The notes under the pieces were generated by a model, which saw nothing but the letters and a program-made list of their open reading frames with translations, had not been told where the DNA came from and searched no databases. Shown piece after piece: positions 42,753 to 53,795 of a stretch of DNA of 64,000 nt. Position 1 is the first letter of the stretch. Each line of letters begins with the position of its first letter. Source of the stretch: Psococerastis gibbosa (taxonomy: Eukaryota > Arthropoda > Insecta > Psocodea > Psocidae); the NCBI GenBank assembly GCA_963971405.1, contig OZ020489.1:20548290-20612289 (forward strand), given 5' to 3'. Both the position numbers and the translations under genes were made by a program.

Positions 42753-43500
42753 TTTTAGTTAGGAATGCGACTGGGAATTTGCAGTGGATTTTTGGAATAA
42801 GGCAGCCAAGTTGTATAGTTGACTAACGTTCGCAGAAGAGTGTAAGCAATGATGAACGATGCACATATAGAACAGCAGGCAGAAGAGCGACGAACGTAGC
42901 ATGTCTGCCATGTTCATTTAGTACTTTTACAAGCTCTTGTTCTGGAGTGTTGGTATGCAACTATTTCTACTCAGCACTCAGACCCTCGCCATTCTTACAA
43001 TTCCTCCATCTTCATCAAGCCATTCACGCCAAATTGCTCCCCGGGAAACCACTCGCGTCTGTACAGTGGATTTCGGCGTCTTTTTTTATCATTAGCTACT
43101 CTGAGAGCTTAATAAAATTGACTTCCAACTTGCATATAAATGTACCTATATGCCAACTTTTTCTATTGCTGCAGTACCATTCATCTTCCTACTAGCGGCT
43201 CAGAAATATAGCATTACTTCTCCCTTCGTGCATTACCATCAAAATCCCCCTACATGCTTAAATTCATTCACTTTTCCACTTTGAAATGTTACATTTTTAA
43301 CAATGGTTCCAAATAAACATTGCAGGCATATTAGTGATACTGGTCGTGGTTGCCCTTTAAGAGACTCTGATGGCTGGATGGACTTCTTCGGGCAGCTGGA
43401 TATCCGATAGTTTAGTTTAAAGCCAAGTGATTGTGAAATTGATAATTGACGAAGATGGAAAGACATTGTGAAGTGCTTAAGATTAAGATAGGTCCGAGGG

Positions 43501-43571
43501 CAAGTGAAGTGAAGTGAAGTGAAGTGAAGTGAAGTGAACTAAAGTGAAGTGAACTAAAGTGAAGTGAAGTG
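43501..43571. repeat. (GTGAA)n minisatellite with variants
   Basis: Runs of gtgaa interspersed with 'ctaaa' variants. The second element copy has a longer version at 59158-59262. Confidence 0.9.
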
Positions 43572-43859
43572 ATGTGTAGGGTTTAGCCTCCCAGCTGCCT
43601 GAAGTCGTTCTACCTGCTATCTGTCACTGCAGCATTGGCTTTTTTTAATGGCCGGGTCCACAGCAGATTCTTAATCCAGGGCGCCTTCTACGCTCTTCTG
43701 TCTGGTATGTACTAATAAAACTGTGATTCCGCCATTTTGAACTCAACTGACAACATTGACACACTATTCAACTCTTCCGCCTAATTGCCAGTCCCAATCT
43801 ACCTCTGTACTGTTCAATGACTGCGGTCACCGGTCAGGCATGAATTCCAAAATGAAGGT

Positions 43860-45880
43860 TCAATAACTCACTTCATTCAAAACTAAATTTGAGATACAGT
43901 CGTTAAGTTATATAGGTCAGCTGTCATTCATTTTGCGAGGCAATCTTCAGAAAAACACGTTACAAGACTTCCCCAGCCTCTTAAGAAGAATACCTAGCCT
44001 GACATACACCGCTGACTGTACGGAATGGCAATCAATGCGCCACAGCTATACCGACTCTATCGAACTTTATCATCAACAGTTAGTTACACTGGGCCTCTAA
44101 GATCGAGGATGGCACCGCGACTTTCAATGCTGCAACAACCTGAGAACGGGATGTAATGCAGATGCGAAGCAGAATATGCACATATATGATGCACACAACT
44201 TGCACTGCGCAGGGTGTAGTGTAGGACTTGCCGAAATTCCCAAGTTTCCTACCAATGTTGATGTTTTGAGGTCCTTTTACCAAGAAATGCAACCTTCATC
44301 CAACCTTCCAGTGATAATTAGTGGCAAGTCCACCTGCGGATAAGGACAGTGCCTACTATTGAAATGAAATTTATTCAACAATCACGACAGCAGTATTGTC
44401 TATGCAATCAAAATTAAAAAGGAACATACCTTTAACTATTAAAAACTGAGTGCATGTGAAATATTTTAAAAATTATAACACGTTATGACCATTGTTTCAG
44501 CCTAACTATCCATGCTGGTGCAATATACAATAGATGGGGACTTATGGCATTTAATACTGTTTTTGTTAAACTAGGCCTACGAGGACTCAATAAATAAGGG
44601 AATTGTCCACATCCCCAATTTCAAATCCTACGCCACAAGGGTAAGACTGTAATTGTTTCTTTTAGCTGCCTATTGTTTAAAACTAAAAAAAAAAATATTT
44701 TTTAAAACTAAAGTAGTTTCTGAGAGCAGGTACTGTAACTGACAATACATCTTTTAACAATTTTTTTATTCAATTGATTCTTGAACGGGTTGCGACCCGG
44801 TGGGGGTAATCCAGCATCACATATATACAGCATTAAATATTATTACTTATTGTATGTTCAATGTTAAGTTATATTACGATTTAAGAGAGGGCATGTTGCT
44901 CTGCGATGCAATAGTGTAAAGCAATTGGAACGTATCGTAATTGCAAAGCAATAGTTTGGGCAAGTATCCATGATTACTGCATTACATAACAGTTGTGGTA
45001 TAGTATGCGGTAATGTGGTTAGTATTTACTGTTAAGAGTGAATGAGCTGTATGTAGGTAAGAGAGGATGGGATAAATAGACGTACCTTGCACGTTACAGG
45101 AGTTTAGGTGTTCTTAGAACTGTTGAAGATTGGACAATAAAGAAATACTGGATTTACAGATATGTGAATTATAAACATTTGGACCTTTCTGCACGCACGC
45201 AGTTACCCGTATATAAAAGCATTGTTCTGGCAAGAGAACGTAACGATGGCGTGTAACAACATTTCAGTTGTCGTATATGGCAGTGAGTGGTGAGTGTTTG
45301 CTGTTAGTAGTTTGTGTACTGTGTGTCGCAGCTTGGAGAGGATGAGATATATAGAGGTACACGGTGCAGGGGATTAGAAATGGAACTATTGAAGAGTGAC
45401 CAATAAGAGAATACGGGATTTACATTTACACAGTAGGGTATTATTGAATCCACATTTTATGCGTTATACCACCTGATGTCGCCAACTACTTTCTTTCAGT
45501 TCACAAATAGTTATTGTGTACTATTTCTGGATTTTGCGTATTTGCTCCAGGTTTGTCGACTATTTTTATAGTACTGCGCCCCACATAATTGCGTTGAACA
45601 ATAAAGCCTAAATATCATTTTTTTTTTGGTTCAAGGTTGTCGGCTATTCCAATTCGAGAGTATTGTCATTAAAACCGCGACTATTGACGTCTTGTCCCTC
45701 AGTGTATGTGAAATGTTTAGTGGGAAGCCTTAAGAGGAATAGGCCGAAACCAATTTTCATGATTGCAAGGCTTTTTGGCAAGAGGAACCTTAATTCCTTA
45801 CCTTAGTTCCTTTCAATTAATCGTTCCTCTTACCTTAACTCAGAACCCATTACATAAAAGCCAGATTTTTTTTTCAAATT
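43860..45880 (-). repeat. Inverted arm, right, copy 1
   Basis: Reverse-complement partner of 40590-42480. Apparent open frames inside it do not match between arms and are not supported as genes. Confidence 0.75.
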
Positions 45881-45989
45881 TCTCTATTTTAGAACCAAGC
45901 AGTTTGTAACGTCTATGGAAGAATTTACGTAAATCCTCAATCCAATTATTGGTCCATTCTTCCTCAATTAGGAACTTATGTAATAAAAA

Positions 45990-46300
45990 GTAGGAAAAAG
46001 TAATGTCACTCCTTAAGAAAAATGATGGGAAGATGGGCAGGTATCAAAATTCGACTCACAGCTCAAACCGAACGTTTACATTTTAATACATAAATTAATT
46101 AATAATGCTTCGTGGCTCCACCCTGTGTTCATGCCGTTACCTACCTACCCTCTGTTATGGCATCCGGAAACTGTAACGCTATTTTTTTTGTTGGCATTTT
46201 GCCTTTTATTCTGCCACCATGACCACTGCCTCGTTCGTGCGTCTCCAGGGGTATTTCCGTAACTTACTTACCTTTTATACTTTTACTAATGTTCCTAGTT
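45990..46300. other. No gene recognised
   Basis: Includes 'atggcatccggaaactgtaacgct' at about 46157, which recurs at 61314-61340 and probably marks the end of a dispersed element. Confidence 0.4.
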
Positions 46301-46425
46301 CTTAGTTCCTTGTTCTTTGTTCTTTGTTTTTAGTTCCTTGTTCTTTGTTTTTAGTTCTTTGTTTTTAGTTCTTTGTTCTTTGTTCTTTGTTCTTTTTTCT
46401 TTGTTCTTTGTTCTCTGTTTTTCAG
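46295..46425 (+). repeat. (TTCTTTG)n-type microsatellite
   Basis: About 130 bp of ttctttg / ttcctag / tttttag units. Confidence 0.9.
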
Positions 46426-46605
46426 GCTCTCACCATTTCTAAAACAACACGATGGAGCTTACTCCTCAAGATTTCCACGGGTAGTTTATCACGTACGATA
46501 GAAAGGTGTCAGCGCAATGAGAGGAAATGGGTTGATCGCATATGGAAGGGACGTAGACCCATAGCTGACTCGACATACGAAAATGTTCCTGCTGCTGTTG
46601 TCAAG
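46426..46605 (+). pseudogene. Exon-like duplicate, decayed copy
   Basis: Same segment as 48006-48193, flanked by acceptor-like 'tttttcag' and donor 'gtcaag|gtacgt'. In the frame of the other copy it contains a TAG, so it looks inactive. Confidence 0.4.
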
Positions 46606-46647
46606 GTACGTATTTATATTTTATTTTGTTTTCATACTTATGCGTAG

Positions 46648-46925
46648 TCTAAGAAAAGCTTTGTGGTGGTCGACATTTTTGATTGCGAGATTCAAGATTC
46701 GACTGGATTTATACGTGTTGAGACCCATGTAAGCAAAAAGTGGTTGTCTGTTCATCGATTTGTGTTGAGTTGAAATTGGGTAGGTTCAGAAAAAGCATAA
46801 TTTTTCTTACTGGGCTAACTCAATTTTATGGTGATATAATTTACCCCCCTGAAAAAGACTTAAATTTTTTTCTAGAAAATGGCTACACCGATTTTCTTTA
46901 AAATCGCATACACAGTCAAATTCAA
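46648..46925 (+). mobile_element. Element X copy 4 (partial)
   Basis: Begins 'cttatgcgtagtctaagaaaagctttgtggtggtcg' directly after the exon-like segment and fades at about 46925. Confidence 0.55.
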
Positions 46926-48003
46926 GCTATTAAGATGGTCACCCACTACTCAGGGACCAAAGGTCAAGTGCGCAGAACATACTGCGCCTAAATTCTGTTG
47001 TCTGCCTGTTGAATTGTTAATTTGTTAACATTTCCCGATATATTCTTAGTTTTGCAACCCTACAACCTGGAAATAATTAATCGACGATGAATTGACTAAT
47101 GGCACCTGTGTTTGCTCGCTATCCGCCATGCTTAGCTTATGGTTAGGGGCGAGTTATTATTATTTTTATTATCGTTGAACTTCTGCATTATAGTGCAACA
47201 CTTTGCTGTTGTTTTTACAGTTTACGTGGTAACTATTCTTGAGGCAACCTTAGATCATATAATACTCTAGACATGGCGTTCTAGATGCACTGCATGAGAA
47301 AGTTGGGGCACCAACATTATGTTTATCACAGCCCAGATTACCTATCAACAAAGACTTTGTTGCTAGTCAGGTATCCTGGTCACCCGAGGGAGTAGTTTGT
47401 TTTTTGAAAAATTGACGGAATGATCGTTAAAAGCTTCTAATTGAATACATGAACATTAAAAATAAGTTTCACCAAATTAAAAAATGTTTTCTAGCTCCAA
47501 ATAATTAATTAACTAAACAAAACTTGAAAATAATAAGTTCGCGCCTCTAAAAGCAACTGCTTTTGCCAGTGTGTCACGTCATTTCATGTTGGCCCCTCGG
47601 ACATTCTAGAGAGTTTTGTGAATTAAATGGTCTAAGGAAGCGACAGTACAATATTTTCGGTTTGTGCATCGCAATACTCGTATGTTCCCAATTTATATCG
47701 ATGACGTGCATGTTTCCATGGTTTACCACGCAACCTAATTGCAATGTAACTGCAAAGGCCGGAGTCAAATGGAGAGCCAGTAGCATCCAGGCTGATGGGC
47801 CGTGGTCGAGATCAAAGTGAACTTCCAAACGTTTCGTCAACATCTGCGGTCGACATCTTCAGTGGCGCTGCCTAGACTTCGGAGGTTGTACCTCGGTGGC
47901 TCCGTAGCATCAGTCCGGATTCTACTGGTTCTTCATTAACCTAATTGCACCTATTTTGTTACTGGAGAGTGTTTGTTCTATGATATGATCAATTTAATTT
48001 TTC
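46926..48003. other. No gene recognised
   Basis: AT-rich. Two short overlapping frames at 47563-47843 have no recognisable content. Confidence 0.4.
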
Positions 48004-48005
48004 AG

Positions 48006-48193
48006 GCTCTCACCATTTCTATAACAACGCGAAGGTGCTTTCTCCCCAAGATTTCCACGGGTGGTTTATCACGTACGATAATAATGAGGAAGGTGTCAGC
48101 GCAATGAATGGATATGGGTTGATCGCATATGGAAGGGAAGTAGACCCCCTAGCTGGCTCGACATACGAAAATGTTCGTACTGCTGTTGTCAAG
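48006..48193 (+). CDS. Exon-like segment with splice sites, 62 codons, open
   Basis: Acceptor (aatttttcag) then one open frame: SHHFYNNAKVLSPQDFHGWF, ITYDNNEEGVSAMNGYGL, REVDPLAGSTYENVRTAVVK, then donor gtcaag|gtacgt. No domain recognised. Preserved reading frame and both splice signals suggest a real internal exon of an unknown gene or of a transposon; no neighbouring exons found. Confidence 0.4.
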
Positions 48194-48211
48194 GTACGTA
48201 TTTATATTTTA

Positions 48212-48660
48212 TTTTGTTTTCATACTTATGCGTAGTCTAAGAAAAGCTTTGTGATGGTCGACATTTTTGATTGCGAGATTCAAGATTCGAGTGGATTTCT
48301 ACGTTTTGAGGCCCAAGTAAGCAAAAAGCATATTTTTCATACTGGACTAACTCAATTTTATGGTGTTAAACCCCTCTGAATAAGGAATAATTTTTTTTTC
48401 TCGAAAACGGCTACAACGATTTTCTTGAAAATCACATACATTTTAGTCGTTTGCTCATTTTCATGAAAAATGAGTAAAAAATAATTTTTCTTCGGAATCA
48501 TTGTATCAATGCTTTCCAACTTCTGTAAGGTATTAGGTGTTAAATAGAGTGACAAAAGCGAACAGGTTGCTTTCCCAAGCAAAGATTTCGTATTGAATAA
48601 AAAATTATTTTTTGAACAAATTTTGGATTTTAATTCATGCCCCAAATACATTGCATACCC
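48212..48660 (+). mobile_element. Element X copy 5 (partial)
   Basis: Begins 'cttatgcgtagtctaagaaaagctttgtgatggtcg' after the exon-like segment, as in copy 4, so exon and element were duplicated together. Confidence 0.6.
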
Positions 48661-48661
48661 T

Positions 48662-48775
48662 GCCTTCGATGGCCAGGTGGTAACGGGCTTGCACTTGTGC
48701 GAGTCTTTACACGCCACGCGATCGGAGACGTGTCGTAACTCAACACGGGTACGAACCAACAAAGGCGACTGACCT
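48662..48775 (+). repeat. tRNA-like SINE candidate, copy 2
   Basis: Second copy of the 41399-41515 sequence, abutting element X copy 5. Confidence 0.35.
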
Positions 48776-49105
48776 TTAAAAAAAATATTACTGTATTTTA
48801 ATACATTAATTGTATATATTATACCCCGTTCTATACCATGCAATGGTCCTATCGTTCAAATCAGAGCTTTGGGATAGAGGAAGTTTAGGCAACTGAAATT
48901 TAACCGCAGGCAATTTTACAATTTTATCAAAGAAGATTAAGAAGAAAGACGTATCGGCAAGATACGCGACATGGAATGTAAGAATTTTTAAACTTGACAA
49001 CTTAATCAAGGAAATGAATTAAATGGAACCCTGGGAATATCAGAAATGTGATTGCCCAAATGTGGTGATTTTTGGAAAAATGATTATCGAATAATCCATA
49101 CAGGA
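48776..49105. other. No gene recognised
   Basis: Contains a short LINE-like scrap around 48955-49100 on the plus strand ('gcaagatacgcgacatggaatgtaagaa', typical of the endonuclease start TWNVR) but too short to be sure. Confidence 0.35.
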
Positions 49106-49312
49106 ACAATGAAAATAAACCAGGCCAAGGAGGGGTCGGATTGAAAATATGTTCTGGAGTTATAGGTGGACCACCTTGAAAGACACATTTTATTGTCAAT
49201 CAAATTTTCCTAGCTGCGAGCCGAAACGAGATATCTCCAAGAGCGTATTTTTTTCTAATGGAATGCCCTATCAGAAACTATGTCAATTGATAGATAATTT
49301 ATAACATATCAA

Positions 49313-50176
49313 AGAACCGGTCCGAGTTTACTCGAACATGCTTTCCAATTTATTTATTTTATTATACTTATTTATTTATTAATATTTAGTAGAGATAGGA
49401 AATGATTAATTTCATGCTAAATAATTTTCTTATGGGTAAATATCGGAAATCACGGCGGGGGGGGGGTCCACCTGGCGTCACTGAAGGTGACGTATATTCT
49501 AGATAGGTCAGACCAACACATTACAACACAGCAAGACAGGGCACGCAATGCATTTGAGCCCGAATTTTCTTTCATTTTTTCAAAATTTTTTTTTGTTGCA
49601 TGAAACCCAATAGTTTTTTGGGAAAGCAACCTGTCCGGTTTCGTTACTCAATTTAACATCTAAAATATGCCTGAAGTTAGAAATCATCGATAGAGAGGTT
49701 TCGCAGAAAAATGATTTTGTAGTCATTTTTCATTAAAATTGAGTTATTTTTATTTTTTTACCCCCAGAAGCAAACTATCAAGGGGCATGTGACCCCCGCA
49801 TTTTATCAACATTAATAACGACTACAATATATGTGAATTTAAAAGAAAGCGTTAGAGCCGTTTTTGGGAAATAATTTTTTTAGACGTTGTTTTGGATGTT
49901 TTTGAGAATAAAACCCCCCCAAATTGAGTTAGCCCAAAATAAAAATAAAATTGTCCCGAGGAATGATTTTTGTGAACCTACATGCCAAATTTCATTCAAA
50001 TCCACCGAGTAGTTTGCCCGGAAATCGATGAACTGACAGACAGACAGGCAGACATTTCGTAAAAACCACTTTTTTGGGTGCCTGGGACCTCAAATCGTGT
50101 AAATCCGTTGAAATCTCGGAATCGAAAATTTCGACCATCACAAAGCTTTCCTTATACTACGTATAAATTGGAAAGC
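49313..50176 (-). mobile_element. Element X copy 6 (full length, reverse)
   Basis: Runs from 'aaagaaccggtccgagtttactcgaacatgctttccaattta' to 'acgtataaattggaaagc'. The 13-14 bp gctttccaattta / taaattggaaagc pair forms terminal or subterminal inverted repeats. About 860 bp, non-coding. It interrupts the left arm of another inverted-repeat element. Confidence 0.7.
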
Positions 50177-50259
50177 AAAAATTTATGCACAGCAGATGTG
50201 CTAAAACGCACCGTTTAGGCACAGTAGCAAGTTTTCTGAAATAAAGAGTTTTTTGTTTA

Positions 50260-50450
50260 TTTTACTTTTTAATTCACATTAGGTGTTCAAATTGCTGCCC
50301 AATTTCTCGGATACACATTCGGCACCTACGGAGAACATTTTAGGTAGCGGCATTAATTTCCCTGGAATTTCTACTCGCAATAGCTCTTTCTACTTTTTTA
50401 GCAGATAGGTCATTCTCCTGAAAACGGTCACTTTTGGTGTTTTTTTTTGT
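50260..50450 (-). pseudogene. Mariner-like transposase C-terminal scrap
   Basis: Minus-strand translation in one frame gives ERAIASRNSREINAAT, a stop, then NVLRRCRMCIREIGQQFEHL. This resembles the C-terminal end of IS630/mariner-type transposases. Too short for a firm family call. Confidence 0.45.
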
Positions 50451-51764
50451 TATTTTAATTTAATGTTTCTGGTTGCTTTTCTAACGAAAACCACATAGGG
50501 ACTTCTCCTTGAGGCCTCTTTGATCACCAGCTGATCTTAATCACGCTTTAATCCCAGAATAAAATTAAAATAGAAGGACAGTTGTTGTGAGACGGCCCCG
50601 GACAGTAGTGAAACCGACATTGACAGAGTTGTTATAGGTCCATGCTAGATATCCCCGGACTGTTATTCGTTTATGCAAAAATTAATATATGCGGGAATTT
50701 CGCAAACACATCGCTGTCACACACTTATTTCGGGTGAAGAATATAAAAGGTCCGCATTTTACAAAAATTCCTGTATGACCATTTTCATAAAATATTTACG
50801 AACTATTTTATTTACATTAGTAATAGTGCCACATAGATTCCTCGTCTTTGCGCGCCATTCGAAGCTCGCGAGGTGATAATTCGCAATTATTCTTTAAGTA
50901 ATTTTTACATTTTATGAAAATTTTAAAACTTTGTCTGGTTTTTCACACCTTCCAATCATCCCATTCACTGTAAAGTTGGAGGTAACCCTAAGAAAATTTA
51001 ATTTATCTCAAAAAGCGGCGCAATGGGGACACGCGGACAGCTGTTAGAATTGAGACTTAAAAATGTTGCTAAACATTTTGGATGCTTTATTATTTGGTAA
51101 AATGAGATTGGCAAGCTGTAATTGGACAACCTTTACAACTGTCATAAGCTAATTAACTAAGATTAATGAACATGAAGGATAAAAAGGGTCCGGACATAAA
51201 ATGTACGTTTTCAGGAGAATGACCCAGATGTTGAACGCTTCTAATTTCTTCATTCTAAATCAAATCTTTTAATTTCTCCCAAAGGTCTGTGTTTTTAACT
51301 GAATGTAGCTTGAAAAGGCATCAAAAGTGTTTTAAATGAAATAACCGAAATCTGGCACCTGCGCGTGTAAATTTAACCTCACTCTGTGTTATAACTATCG
51401 CACAGTAATAAAATTATTATGTTGTCGACAACTTACGACATGAAAAAACATGTTCAAGTTCACAAAGGCACCACTGCGACGAACGAGGTGCTTAGTCCAG
51501 TAATGGAAACATCAGTTTCCAGAAACTGCTTACTGTGCCTAAACGGTGTGTTTTATCACCTCTATTGTACATAACTTTTTTGTTCTGTTATAAATTATCT
51601 ATCAATTGACGTAGTTTTTGATAGGGCATTCCATTAGAAAAAAATACACTTTTGGAGATATCTCGTTTCGGTTCGCAGCTAGGAAAATTTGATTGACAGT
51701 AAAATGTGTCTTTCAAGGTGGTCAGATTTTCCATCCGACCCCTTGTTTAAAAGCTAATCCCAAA

Positions 51765-53665
51765 ATATCTGTATATGCCTACAAGCCAATCAATCACATG
51801 ACGAAGTTATTGATAACTTCTATGAAAATTTATCAGTGATACTAAAGCTCAGGAGAATCTGATTATAATGGGAGACTGGAACGGTGTACTAGGAGAAGGC
51901 AGTGAAGGAAACCTTGTTGGTGCTTTCGGACTAGGAACAAGAAATCCAAGAGGGGACAAGTTAGCCGAGATCTGTGCCAGACATAACCTAGTAGCTGCAA
52001 ACACACTTTTCGAACATCATCCAAGAAGGAGGTATACGTGGATATCTCCAGGCGATAGAATAAGGCTCCAACTGGACTATATATTAATTCGACAAAGATT
52101 TAAAAACCAGCTGAAAAATTGTAGGGCATACTCTAGCCCAGACATAGACAGCGATCATAATATGGTCATGGCGAAGAGCACTCTTAAACTAAAAACGCTA
52201 AAGAAGAAAAAAGCAATGACATTGAACTTGGCAAAATTCAAAGATCCAATTGTAAGAGACAGATACCAAAGGAAAATTGATGAAAATGCGAGTGCATACC
52301 GCCCAAACGGAGGAGGAATGGACGAAATCAAGCGAACTGCCTGTGAAGTACTTGGTAAAAGAGTATCAGCAGCAAGAAGGGACTGGATAGCGGATGATAT
52401 ATTACAGCTTATAGATGAAAGAAAAGCAGCCAAAAAGAATGGAGATGATGTACTATATAGGTTTCTTCGCAACAGAATAAACAGAGAATCGGGGATCGCT
52501 AATGAAACTTACTATCAAGCTCAATGCACTGGGATTGACCAGTGTGGTACCAGGCAACGGGGATATGCCTTAGAGAAAGGTTTCATTGGACACAATAAAG
52601 GAAGAAGTGGGGCTATAGAGGATACAAATGGCAATATGCTCTTCCAAGATGACCTGATCAGCAAGAGATGTAAAGAATACATAGAAAGTTTATACTGTGA
52701 AAACGAACGTTACGACGAGCGAGACATCGTAGAAGACGTAAATAGTATTGCCGATGAAGAAGGAGGAATGGGTGACAAAATTCTAAGAGAAGAATTGGAC
52801 AAAGCAATTAAGAGACTAAAGAATATAAAATCTCCTGGCATAGATGATATCCCCGCAGAACTCTTGAACAATACGTACGAGACAATGCTTTTCAAAATTA
52901 TTTCTGATGCCCATGAGTCAGGACATGTGCTCGATGACTTGAAGAAGTGCCGTATTGTGACTCTGCTGAAGAAAGAAGGAGCCGTAAAATGCGAGCACCA
53001 TCGAAAACCAAGTATAATGTCACACGCCTCGAAAATCCTCACAAACATTATGCTAGATAGAATTGAGCCGGTTATAGATAGAAATGTAACACACGACCAA
53101 TGGGGCTTTAGGAGAGGGATGGCGACAAGAGAAGCAATTATAATATTCCTGAAAAAAAAAACTAAAAAAGGGAAAAGACACCTATTTTGTATACGTAGAT
53201 CTGGAAAAAGCATTTGAAAAAGTGTCGTGGAAAAAGTTGTTTGAGATCCTGAGGAAATCCGGGCTGAAATACAAAGACAGAAAAATCATATGGGCCCTCT
53301 ACAAGGAATAACTGGCTATCGTCCGGTGTGGCAACTCAGAAGAAGAAGTGGTGATAAAAGCCGGAGTAAGGCAGGGATGCTTACTCTCCCCTGTGTTTAA
53401 TCTGTACATTCAGTATGCAATAAAAGAGGTGAGAGAAGATCTGGAAGGTACAAGAGGTATAAGAATGCTCGGGAAAAAACAAATATGGTCAGGTATGCAG
53501 GCGACATTGCTATGTTGGCAGAAAACGAAGAAGATCTGACCGAAGCTCTAAATGCCATGGAGATTGGAGAAGGTACTACAAGCATACAACATGCACATTA
53601 ACAAGGCAAAAACCAAAGTGATGGTAGTAAGTACTGACCTGAACAAGAGCCCAAATGTGGAGCTT
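51765..53665 (+). pseudogene. LINE endonuclease/reverse transcriptase, 5' part
   Basis: Begins inside the endonuclease (IDNFYENLS, then NLIIMGDWNGVLGEG). Visible endonuclease blocks are YTWISPGDRIRLQLDYILI and DIDSDHNMVMAK. RT fingers and palm follow: LKNIKSPGIDDIPAELL, HDQWGFRRGMATREAI. At an A run (about 53150-53160) the frame shifts, then continues VYVDLEKAFEKVSWKKLFEI, GVRQGCLLSPVFNLYIQ, and a mutated palm box VRYAGDIAMLAENEE, where the catalytic Asp pair is broken. The first 449-codon frame is 51868-53217. The 5' end is truncated, frames are broken, and a TIR element splits it from its 3' part at 55643. A member of the APE-endonuclease LINEs common in insects; clade not assigned. Confidence 0.85.
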
Positions 53666-53795
53666 GGTTACAAACGTGGCCATCTCCAATTTTTTACAAA
53701 TTGGGGTTTTGATCCGACCTTGAAAAAAATTTTAATGCCCACCTGCACGTTGTAAAATAAAGTGACAAAAGCAGCCAGAAGCGCTGAGAAGTCTA
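53666..53795. other. Short unassigned insertion in LINE
   Basis: Not LINE-like in any frame; contains 'ttggggttttgatccgacctt', loosely like the end of the inverted-repeat element at 49125-51760. Lies between the LINE 5' part and the TIR element. Confidence 0.3.

Larger units (their letters stand above)
40133..45990. mobile_element. Large inverted-arm element, copy 1
   Basis: Exon-like segment and hairpin at the left (40200-40570), inverted arms 40590-42480 and 43860-45880, and a loop that includes element X and a GTGAA minisatellite. A second, shorter copy with the same order is at 56957-61047. No transposase is recognisable inside. Arms are diverged, so this is an old element of foldback-like architecture. 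Confidence 0.6.
49125..51760. mobile_element. Inverted-repeat element with nested insertion
   Basis: Left arm 49125-49310 continued at 50177-50225; right arm 51505-51760 is its reverse complement (for example 'ctttcaaggtgg' / 'ccaccttgaaag', and 'gcacagtaag' / 'aggcacagtag'). Element X copy 6 (49313-50176) interrupts the left arm. The interior carries a transposase scrap (50260-50450). Confidence 0.6.

Noticed and set aside
48358..48843. 161-codon minus-strand frame
   Set aside because: Runs across element X, the SINE-like repeat and unique sequence; no conservation of the frame in other element X copies.
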